Shown: positions 49,001 through 61,000 of the stretch, in pieces
How positions within the stretch are numbered: the stretch's first letter is position 1
Layout: the number at the start of each line of letters is the position of its first letter
Source of the DNA: Lanius collurio
Lineage: Eukaryota; Chordata; Aves; Passeriformes; Laniidae
Direction of reading: 5' to 3'
Assembly: GCA_020086605.1 (NCBI GenBank)
Contig: JACBWW010000004.1
Span: 41,014,465 to 41,078,464, forward strand
DNA: 64,000 nt
Notes under the pieces: model-generated
The model's input: only the letters and a program-made list of their open reading frames with translations
Told to the model about the DNA's origin: nothing
Database searches by the model: none
Translations under genes and position numbers: made by a program

Positions 49001-52000
49001 TTCTGTGATGTGAAAATTATGAGGATGAAGGGAAAGCAGGGTCAAAGGAAGCGTGTCAGTAGAAAGAATCCTTCCTCCTTGGGTTAAACGGTCATTTCCC
49101 AATGCTCATACAGCCAGTTTGAGGCTCCTTCCTCCTAAAACTGAAACCAGCCTCTTTGGCAGTGCAGTACCTATGTGACAGCAGGACAAAGGACAGAGAC
49201 TGTGCATTCAGTTGTTTGCTCTGCAGGGAGGTAATTCTGCCAGGCCTGGTGGCTTAGCTGCCTGACCTGGCCAAGCTGGACTGTGCTCACAAGGTTGACG
49301 GTGAAAATGGGATGAAAGGCTCAGCTACAGGTGACTGTATCCTCTAGCGTAGATCCTCAAGTACAACAGTTCCATTTAAAACCAACAGAGAGATGTTCCT
49401 TTGTGTGCCTTCCTCTGCCTGAGGTGGTGTGGAAATTACAGAATGTGGTATTCCTTCAGCCAGATCATATTAGATTATTAATTGTGCACAGGAGCCAAAA
49501 CATATCTCTGTACCTTGACAACTCCAAAAACAGTATCTTGCAGAAGAGATACTAAAAATGCTCAAGTATGCAGAGCTAACAGGAAGGCTGCAGGGTGATG
49601 AGGGGATAGCCTGTCCCAATAACAGCTTTCTTACACTGCTTTTTAAGATGACAGAATAAAGGTTCTGTGGCTCTCCTGAAGTGCATCCTGTCAGATGCTT
49701 TAACTCACGGTCCTTAATGTTTAAAATATTGAATAGCAGGGAACCTGGAGGTATGAAATCTAAGAAATCACACAACACCTTTATAAAAAAATAACTGCAG
49801 ACAGGGCAAAAGGAAAAGGTGGAGCCAATGGGTACAGACAGGGTTATAGCCAAAGGATATGAAAAGAAAAAATTCATACACTCATCAAAAAAAGGCATTA
49901 AAAGCAAAGCCATGATAAAGGAAATTATATGGAGATAAATTACCATGTGGCACTGTTAAAGGCACAACAGAGGACAGGGATGTTGAAAGTCCAGAGGTGA
50001 GAGGAGGAGATGATGTTGTACGGACAGTGGTCAGTGTTGTTGTTCGCAGGGAACTCCCTTCAACCGACTCTGTAGAAGCCGTAGTAATAACATGGGGAGC
50101 AAAGGTAATGGTTGTAGATAAAACAGTTGGGATCAACGTTGGACTGGACTGGGCAGAGATACTGGTAGGGACAGCTAATGAAGATGTTTTGCCATATGGA
50201 GTCGATGTGGTGTTTTGGAAGTAAGAATGTGTACTGCTCTCAGCAGACCTAAATGCAGAAGTAGTGAGCAGTGAAGGCACAGACATAGTGCTGATAGTTG
50301 GGGCCAAAGCAGAAGAGAATGGAGATGTGGCAGTTGATGGCAGCCGGGTGCTGAGGGGGCTGCTGGGATGTGAAGTTGCTGTTTCCAGAGGCACTTCTGT
50401 GCTGCTTGGTGGGATGCTCCCTGTGGAGACAGAGGTCTTGGAGGTGCTGCTGATGGAGGTGGCGGCCGTGGTCTTGTGTGTGGTCAGAGGCGGCGCAATG
50501 TGTGGCACAGTTGACTTCCCACGTGTGAAGGCTGCCAGGAGGAAGGCAGAGGTAAAATTAAGGATGCCCACCTGGCCACTTCCTCACTCCCCTTATTCAG
50601 ACATAGGGATAAAATCAGAAAAGCTAAAGCAAGAACACCCACACATATCCAGAGAGAGAGAGAGTTTTCAGAAGTGAAGAAAAACAAAAACTAATGAAGA
50701 TCCACCTATGAGATGCAAAGGCAGTCAGTTACTCATCACATCCCACCACTCGCCAATACCCAGCCAGTCTCCAAGCAATGGCTACTTGGGAATAACTGCC
50801 CTACTCTCCCACTGTACAGCCCATAACGATGTTCCGTGGTATACAGTGTCTCCTTGGCCACTGGCTTTGGGACAGCTATGCTGGCTGCATCCCTGATGGA
50901 CCTCATGACCACGCCATGCCCGCTCCCTGGCTGGCAGAAAGACAAACAGAGGAGGCCTGGATGCTGTGCTAGCACTCCTGAGCAATCAGCAAAGAACTTG
51001 TGAGCCATCAACACTGGCTGGGACCCACATCGAAAACAGCACCAGGAAACCTGCTGGGAACAATAATTAGATGCATCCCAAGCAGAGCCAGTGCACAGGC
51101 CAAGGACTACGCCAGGGACCCAGGCTGGCCGAAGACAGCGGGGATGGAGAGGTAAGCAGCCAAGCAAATGCAGAACTGGAGAGCTTGAAGGAGCAAGCAG
51201 GAGAAGAAGGATGTCTAGGAAGGAACCTTACCAGGCTGAGAGGAGCTGAACGATGTTGAGGACACAATGGGGAAGGGAGAAGAAGTAGTAGATGGCAGNT
51301 ACAACGTGTGGCACAGTGGACTGTTGATGGGTGAAGGCTGCTGGAAGGAAAGCACACATCAGCTAAATGTGGCTGGACTATGGGAAGTTGGGTGATACTG
51401 ACTTCTGTTTTGGAGGCTTTGTGCTTTCCAGTCATGGGCCAGGATGAGAGGCCAAGGTCCCACTAAATTGTGTTGATTTGGGGGGGTCTTTTTCATTTAA
51501 TAAAAGCATCCATTATGCTAACTACATTCCATTCTCTCCTGCTCCTCTTTCGTACGTGCTTGCTGTGGACCGTTTTGAAGATTGACCTCTAGCAATTTAT
51601 CTCATCTCATTATTCCTGGAACAGTTGAGTGGGGAAGAGGTATCACTTGTTTACTAGTAGTTTAAAACTGGCTTGCTACAGAGTCTGCTGCAAGGGATCT
51701 ATGCAAGAACTGTGGCTACTGAAGGGGTATTGATGGATTGGCCAGGGATGACTTATCTCTTTCATGACCAGAGCACTCACCTGTTACTACTTTAGTAGTT
51801 AGTGTCTTAGCTCTGGTTGGCTCCCTTGCTACAAAGAAAGGGACGAGAGAAAAGAATGGTTGAGTCTTGGGCAGGATTCTTGGCAAATCATGTTTTGGCA
51901 TCTCCCCTAAGAAGGATCAACACTATGACAACTCAGGCATGTGGGTCTAATTGAAAGAACTTTAGCAGGGAGTTGAGTGGATGCTTTCTTGCCCACCCTC

Positions 52001-55000
52001 CACTGGTCACTCTTGCACTTGGGGTCAGCATTGGTCAATGAGGTCTTATTTGTTTAACTGCACTTTTCATGGGCGTGCCAGCGCCTGCGCTTCCTTTGGC
52101 TGGAGATGGTGCCTTGGTTTATGCCTCACTCAAAACTGTCCTGAGCTGTAAACTGGAGATGTATTTCCAGTTTCCCTGCCTTTTCTTCCCCCCTGCCCCA
52201 CTATGCATTCTCAGGGCAGCACTGTAAGAAGAGAGAGGTGTGTTAGCTTGTGTCTGATCGGTAGGTGTAGAACAGGAACTCATGGATGCCTGTACCCTGA
52301 CAGAGGCCTGTGCCCCAGAGCCAAAGCCCTGAAGTCACAGAGAGGAGGATGCAGACATGGTCACATGTGGGTCAGTCCTAGGACCTGCCTGCAGCCCATG
52401 GCAGTGGCAGGGGGAATTGAGAATAAGTACCAAAACTGAGGCCTTTGTTGGATGTGCTGCTTAGGAGAGAAGGGTGGGAGCTGGAAGAAGCAGGCAGAGC
52501 AGCAGGAAGGGCACAAGGGGGCCTTACCAGAATATGATGTTCCCAGCTGGGTCGAGGAGAGGGAAGAAGCAGATGAGGCTGAGGTGACGGGCAAAGAGCT
52601 GGAGATTGGAAATGTCTTTGTCAGTGGAACTCCTGGGCTGGTGGCAGGGCTGGTCTCTCTTAGGACAGAGGTGCTGCTGGTGGATGTGGCAGGAGTGACC
52701 TGTGTCTGTGTGACGAGGTGCTGCACAGGCTGTGTCAACGTTGTTCTTATGTGAGTGACAACTACAGGGAGAAAAGCACAGTTGATTGAGGGGGGCAGGG
52801 CAAGAGGGGCAGGCAAAGGAGGAGGCAATTCCCAGGCAGAAGCCCCATGGAACCACCCCAGAGGTTAGAAAGGCAGAAGTAGACCCCACTGAGTCTTACT
52901 GGATGTTGTGGTTTGAAGCTGGCTAGGCACCAAGCCCCACAAAATCTGTTATTCTTCATAAGGGGAAATAAAGATTATTGAGGAAAATGGGAAAAGAATA
53001 ATGCTAAATAATAAAACCTCTCACTGTGGAGAGAAACCAAGCACCATTGGCTTAGCAGCTTGTCCATCAACTGTGTTTCAACCTACTACACTCAACAAGA
53101 GAGAGAAGTGGGCCAGTGGCTCCCTCTCAAAAAATATGGAGCAAAAACCTGGGTCTGAAGGGTACCCTCTGACAAATTAACACTTCCTGCCTTTTTCTGA
53201 AGCTCCCAAGGAAAGAAGAGCCTCGTTGGGTGCACATATTTCCCCTCTCAGGTATTCCAGACCAGGCAAGACCATCATCTGGAAAAACTGGGGTAAAGGG
53301 AAGCAGAGTCTTAGACCAAGAGCCTCTCTCTACTCTGTTTTACTTACCTTCTGGGTAGTGCAGAGTGGTTGCTTCAGTTCCCTCACTCTCTGTGAAGTAA
53401 TGAATGAATATTAGGAATGATTGGGAGCTAATAAGGTTCCTAGAGAAAGCTGTAATTGCTTGCCCAAGAAGACCCAGATGTATGTACCCCAACAGTACTT
53501 TGTGGGAGAGACCTGGATTTGGGAAGGAGTGTACAGCTGCCCTCACATTACAGTAGACTTCCCATCACACACTGTCCCAGCCTATGCTGTCAGTTGCTAA
53601 CCTAGTAATTCATGTTGCCCTACACCCTCAGAGGAGACCATCCTTGTATACTGAGTGTCAGACATTCAAAAAGGTTAAATTTTGGGGGGCAGTATTTGTT
53701 ACAATGGCTAAGGGGAATATATATTCTGTGGTCTGTGAGTTTTCAAGAACTTGCTTTACAGGATAGAGAGATTTTGTCTAAATTTGGAGGAAATGTTGGA
53801 AGAGAAATGTTAGCTTTAACATCATATTTGGATGTCAGATGCTTGCTCTGTTGGCAAGACAAATTTCCATTTTAATCACACTTCTTATCCATGTCCTTTC
53901 CTGTCTATTTGCAATGTTAAGACAACTAGTAAGAATGTTTGAGTTTTTTATAAGGATTATATTGATATGTCTTGTAAGCAATGGCTTCACCTGACAGATA
54001 TAAAAAAGTGCTATTTACCTGCTGTTGTTAGTTTAGGCTGGCTGAAAGTTGTGCTCTGAGTTGTAGTTTGAGTAGGTATTGAGGAGACTGCCATTTCCTT
54101 TTTGGTGGTGGTCTTGAACGGTGGTGAGGTGACCTCTACTGTTGAAGCAGCGGTTGATGAGGCAGAAGGTGATGAGGGAACAGACTTTGGTGTAGTGCCC
54201 ATGGTTCTTTTCATTGAGGTAGTTATGGAAGGGGTAGTGATGGTTGTAGTCATGTTTGGTGTGGTAAAAATTGATGTTGTATGTTCTTTAGGAGTAAAGG
54301 TAAAATATATAATGTAACCAATTCATAGAAAAATTAAAACCAGATAAATTATAAAAATATACTCGTATTTCAGAGATCATTTTTCACCTTTATTTTTTGA
54401 ATATTTTCAGTATGACTGTTGTGTTCATATTCTCATAAGCTTACCAAATATTTCCATATTATATTTGTTTTCCATTTCCTCATGTCTGTCTTTGTTCTCA
54501 TTTTCTGTATTTTCCTGTATTAGATTTAATATAATTTTTTCTAAGAAGTTAGCTTTGTTGTCACTTTGGCTAAAGTCTGTATGGGCTTTCTCCATTGGCT
54601 TTTATTGTGTTCCAAATCAGCCACAGTTGCAGCTTTCTGTAATAAGTATTGAAAAGCTAAATAACATCATACTATCGACTTTCCTTGTCCCCGTGCACAA
54701 ATCATGTCACAATGTCAGTTTTCGCGTGTTTTGACTCCTTTGGGACCTATTTTTAACTCTGCTTTCCCTGACAGTCAGGGTCCCAGATGGTTTATTAGTT
54801 GAAGTGCATGTTGGTGTGAGGCTAAATGAGGCTCCACAAGCCATAGAACCAGAAAGCAATTTATGTTGGCAGAGAGCAGGACTTTAGAAGCCCAGACAAA
54901 GCCACTACACTGATAGCTGTGTGACTCTGCTTTGGGGCTTGCTTACATTATTCAGAGTCAATAGATTGGGTGCTCCTTGAACTCCATAAATGAACCAGTG

Positions 55001-58000
55001 GAAAAGAGGCTGAAGCTGAGCTAATAAACCCAACTGGAGCTGGGCTGGCTCACTGCTTGTAGAACTTCTAATTGCATTTCTCAGATGAATCACACAAGTG
55101 ACTTTTGGTTGTGTTTCTAACATAATACCTATACCTACCTTTATCTTTTCATGCACTTTTGATCTACACTTCTGAACCTGTCTGGTTTACAAACTCCTTT
55201 CTGGAAGCCTGCTTTGCCTGCTTCATGATTTGGAGTCTAATGCTTGGATGTTGTATGAATTTAAAATGCATTCCCAGGAGTGGTATCTCAACTATGTACT
55301 GAGGTATAGAGCAAGTTTACCATAATTTATTTTAGACAATAACACTAAAAACCTACCAGTTGTTGACTTTATTGTGACAAGAGGTTGTGAGGGTGAAGTT
55401 CTTGGAACCGTAATTTTTGCAGTTATTGTTGGATTTGTAGTCTCAGTTGCTATAGTTGGTGCAGAAGAAGTACTAGGTACTGTTGGTAGGGTGCTTGTGG
55501 TAGAGCTCCTTGTTACTTTAGGCTGCACTGTTGTTACTAAGAGAAAAAATCAAAACCAAAGGATAAGAAATAGTTCCCAATAATTTGATGATAGTATATC
55601 TATATAAACTGAAATTATTTTTAACACTGTTTTTATAGCTATTAGCAGTAGCTACTACTAAAACCCATTACCTTTTAGATAAAACCTTTAAGAGCAGTTA
55701 TCCATTGCTTCTTCTGCTATTATGTGCAGTGAATACATTAAACAAGTATTCTTGGAGATGCTTTATACCTATTTCTTCACTTTGAAGGGAATTTGGCACA
55801 AATACTTGTGCATATCAGCAGAGATGGAAGACTATTCCATTCGGGAATACCATTTCCAATAGTATCCATGATTTTATTATCCACGCAACCCACAGTGTAA
55901 AGTTTTCCAATGCCGTCTGTCTTCAGGGAAATTAATGAAATTTCTAACAAATTTAAGATCAGCATAAATAGATTCCTTTTCTGTATCAGGTCATAGGGAT
56001 TTGGTATAGTCAGTCACACATTTCCATCAAGACTTGTCTTCAATTGCTGAAGTGTTTTATGGCCAGTCACTACTAAGACTGGGATAAAATATTTGTGTGA
56101 TCCTTTTCATCATGGAATCATAGAATGACTTGGCTTGGCAGAGACCATTAAAGATAATCAAGACTGCTCCCTCTGCAATGAGCAGGGATATCTTCAGCTA
56201 AGATCAGGTTGCTCAAAGGCCTGTCCAGCCTGACTTGAATGCTTCCAAGTAAGGGGATTCAACAGCCTCTCTGGGCAACATTTTCCAGTGTTTTACCACC
56301 CTCATCATAAACAATTTCTTCCTTATGTCTAGTCTGTATCTACTCTCTTCTGATTTAAAACCATTTACCTTGTCTCATCAAAACAAGCCTTACTAAAAAG
56401 TCTGTCCCCATCTTTCTTATAAACCTCATTCAAGTATTGAAAGGCCACAATGAAGTCTCTGTGGAGCCTTCTCTTCTCCAGGCTGAACAACCCCAGATCT
56501 CAGCTTTTTCTCACAGGAGAGGTGTTTCAACCCTCTGGTCATTTTTGTGACCCTCCTCTTTCTTGAACTGAGGACTGCAGAGCTGGACACAGCATTCCAG
56601 GTGGGCTTTCATCAGAGTAGAGGGGTACAGTTCCCTCCCTTGACCTGCTGGCCACGCAGCTTTTGATGCAGCCCAGGATATTGTGGTACCACGGCATTTT
56701 TCATCATTTCATCTTATGCATGGGAAACTGCTAATGCTACTCCATTACACAGAAAAGGATATTACTGACCTTATAAACACTTACCAGGACATAATATCAG
56801 TGTATAAGTACCAGTTTGGTCAACTGTGTACACTAACCTGGTGAAGATGAAGATGGTTCAGGTGTGGTGGTTATGTTTGCTTGTCCTGTTACATAAAGGC
56901 AAAGCAGGTTAAATTTGTGAATGAAAGCATACTAAAATATCCCAAAAAAGGCAAATCTCAGATTGGAATTGTGTTAATTACTGAGGAATTCCTGAAAATG
57001 TTTAATGTTACATATTTCAGTGGTAAAATTCACATCGAAGGACTTAATTGCAAAGAAATACATACATCTCATTGTAATAATGAACACTAGGAAGTTCTTG
57101 CTATCATTCTTATGAATTTTATGCTTAAGGACACCTCTGTTTTCAGGGACAGTAGAATATGGTTTTGTATGTAAAGGTGATCACTAGCTGAGATCCTGGT
57201 TACATAAGTCAGAATTTTGTAATATGAGAAAAATTGTTCTTAAGGCTTTTTTTACATCTCCATGAAAATCTAAAGTATCCAGCTAGAGTCTAAACAAAAT
57301 ATTATTAAATAAGATAGGTTTTCGTGGAAATAAACCATGTGGTCATAAACCTCCAGTTAATTAAAAAAATATCTCTAAAAAGATATTTACTGAGTTCAGT
57401 AGCCACATCTGCTCTTCTACACATTCTCTTTTTCTGTGAAATGTGTTGAATACATCAGAGACTCACAGCTCTGCTGGGGCTGTGCCTCACACAGATTAAA
57501 CCACCAATACACTTTCAGGAAGACTCACCTTTTGAGAAGTACTCACATTTATAATGAACATAACTTCTTACATTGTTAACTAAAACCAGTCAGGTTCTTC
57601 CAGGTTCTATATTATAGCATTGCCTACCCTAATCCTACTTTTACTTAATTTTTTTTTCATTCCTTTATTTTACAAGCAGTATAGCAATGGGATTATTTTG
57701 AAAGGAAGTTATGTTTAGATGAACACTCATTTATGGAGAGGTACTAGAAAAACATCTTCTGTGAGTCTCTGCAAATGTTGTTGTATGGTTTTCAAGTTAC
57801 TATGGAGAAAGAAATGCTGCTTACCACATGGCATGCACCTTTCCTCCTCATGGTCAAAGTATTCATCATGAGAGCAGTTGTAACAACCTGAAGAAAGGAG
57901 AAGTTTGTTTTACATTTCTCAGAGAAAGGCAATTAATTTATACTATTAAAAAATCATATCTGTTGCAACATCATCTATTTAGGTAAGTATTTCTGACATC

Positions 58001-61000
58001 ATTCTCAGAAGGAGGTTTTATCTATGTAGGAATTTGTTTGGTTTCTCCAGCTATATCCATTTGTTTAATAAAAATATTAATTGCTGTCTCCACATGTTTT
58101 CTTTCTTAAGTACAGCGTGTTCTTTTGATTTGGTGCAAGTCAGTATTTCTGTTCCAGATAGGCTGAGACTGACATAAAGCTAATTGTAGTACAGCTACTG
58201 AGTTGATTATGTATTTAAAACACTACTGGTAAAGGAAAGATCAGCAAAACTTCTTCAAATACAACGTCAATTGTATTACCATTATCCAACTGTGGTATGA
58301 CATTTAAAAAAAAACAACATTGAAAATAAATATTACGTTCCTGTACCCTGGTTTATGCTAGTAGAAGTTATTACCTTCAATATTGACATATTTGTAGTTT
58401 TGATTTGGACAGTTACAAGGCCTGTAGTGCCAGGTGCATTTGTCATCATTGTAGCCATGGGAAAAAGCATCATCAATTCCTGTTCTTTTATGAGAATTGT
58501 AATATTCACAATAGACAGCTAAAACAGGGAAAAGCAAGAGACAAGTCAGATTAGTTTTTTTTTCAAATTAATGGCATGCTATTTTCAAACTACTAGAAGG
58601 AGGACATAATTAATTAACAGTTGGAATTAAAAAAAAACTTCACTGAAGTGATTAGCTTCTAATGTAAATTTATATTTTAACTCTGGGAAGTCAGTTTCTT
58701 TTTTGTAAATGCAGTATGCAGGCATTTCCACAACTTTTAATGCACAATATATTGAAATGTGGAAACAAAACCATTAAAGATGACAACTCCAACAGTGATT
58801 TATAGCATGCTGATCCTCTTTTTTTCCTCTATATGTGCTGTTCTGGAACACCTTGATGTCTTTTTCCTGTTTTACAGTGTTCCAGCCAACACAGCTGTCT
58901 TCATTCCCCTGACATCCACACAGAAGGTGATTTCATCATAGCTCAAATGAAACATTTTTTTACAATTTCATATTTTCTCTGCTGCCAAACTCAGAATGCA
59001 TTATACAGTGATAGCAAAAGAAGCAGTCTGCTTTCTGTGACTACATTATTTTCTCTCTCATTACTCCATGGTAAAAAGAGTTAAACTATTCTGGTTAATA
59101 GTACAAATTTCAAAACCCAGCTGACTCAGGTGAACTCTTTGCCCACACAGAAAACACAGATTTTGAGGTGGTAATTAATAAGTTATCTATGTTTCCATAT
59201 GAATATACTGACAATAAAAATCCCTTAAACCTGTTTAAGGAGAGCTTAAAGAAACTTACGACAGAACTCGGGGGTCCTCCAGTCAATGCAGATGCCTTTC
59301 TCCAGGCACGCCATGGCATAGACAGCGATGGCGTCACACATGCACTGACAGTCCCCTCCGATGTCACACCCACAGGAGTCTCGGACACAGGCCTCATAGT
59401 AGGGCATCCGATTCACCTGCAGGGCAAAAGGAAGGGATTCATTTCCAACATCATTTTGTGCCTATTTTACTCTAGGTATATGCATAACCACTGCAAAATT
59501 ATCCACATTTCTCACTGGTTTTCACCACCTGAAAATGCATTGATCAATATCAGGCATCACCAACAGACTGACTAATTCCCAATTCTTAAGTCTTCATTTG
59601 TTTTTCACTCTTGTAGTTTTAACTAATCAGTTAATACCATACCTAGTTTTTGTATTTACAAAAGGGCTGGTGAAGAGCAAACTAAAAAAAATAAAAGGAA
59701 TATAAATGTTGTCCACAGAAAATTTAAAATGTATTTTATTGAAACATTTTGATGAACAGTAAACCACCTGCTGGAGTGTGAGCATTTGGAAGAATATAGA
59801 TTAAGCCTATAAATAAAAAGAAAAGCAAATAAATTCTTACCTTATTGTGACAGGCAGAAAAAATGTGGCTGTTGATGATGGAACATGTCTTTTCTGCCCA
59901 TGCCTTACGATAAGGGTTCTTGCTACAGGGGTCCACTACAAAGTACACATCCCCACAGAGAGGATTCTCTTTCCAAGAGTTGACAAATTCCAACTCGTTT
60001 GATGCCACGTACTTGCTTCGAGTTTCAAAGTCATCCTTCATGTTGCCATTATAATTCCCACACAAACCACAGATCGTTTCCTACATTCAATGAAAGCACC
60101 AGTATCAGTTCATCAAGTTACAATTCCTACCTTCTCTTTTGATTACTGAGAGTTTCCTGTGCTTTAGGAGTGAATGTCATCTACAAATACTCTCTTGTCC
60201 ATTCTTAGTGTCTTGTGCATGGGTTTCTCCTCTAAATTGTATAAATTGTCATCATTTAGAGATCAAATTCAAACATGCAGTTGCATAAATTACAAACACT
60301 GAGCTCAAAAATTTCCTGAATGTAGTACAGAAATCCCTTAAAAGTCAGCCTCTTGTGAAGGTTTCTGCTGTTTTGGGAATAATGATAAAAATTAGTTGCT
60401 AGTAGCATTTCTGGAAAACCTTTGCCATCATAGAGATTCAAGGCAACTGTGATCAAATGTGCAGTTCAATTTAAATTGAAGGACACTTTACTGAGGAAGT
60501 TATTCTTCAGTACCTGTGTTTCTCTGGAGATCTTGATGAAGAAGTTCATGTGCTTATTCCAAATAAGGGTCATGTTGTATTTTCCTGGGATAATGACATC
60601 AAACATCAGGTGAAGGGCGTTCTTTTTCACTTTGTATCGTACACCAGGATTTTCCCCAGAAATAGTGAAGGCTTCATCTCTCAGTATGATTGTCAGATTC
60701 TGGAAGAAAATTTATGTGAAAGTTATAACTTACCAAGTTTCAGTATTTTCCTTGCTGAAGTTCAGATGCTGTGATACTACAGCAGGAAATCAGTATCTTT
60801 TGACTGAGCAATTCACTGCAGAGTAAGCTTCAAAATTTCCTGGCTTTGACACAGGCAAGAGTATTGGAGAACAAAATACAACATGAGAATTAACAAAACT
60901 CATGCAAACAACTATGGCATTTCCTACTAAAACCAAGGCTCTAGTTTTAGCACATGACTTAGAAGACCATCTCTTCTAAAATACAGCCAAAGCTTCCAAA

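Noticed and set aside
49470..49943. Open frame continuing from the large MUC6 PTS exon
   Set aside because: It is read-through past a good donor at 49943; composition changes from Ser/Thr/Pro to hydrophobic, and the phase fits the CTCK exon only if spliced.
49997..50677. Long plus-strand open frames opposite the PTS exons (also 52452-52754 and 54102-54317)
   Set aside because: They are mirror frames of Thr/Ser/Pro-rich codons on the minus strand, giving Val/Gly/Glu-rich artefacts.
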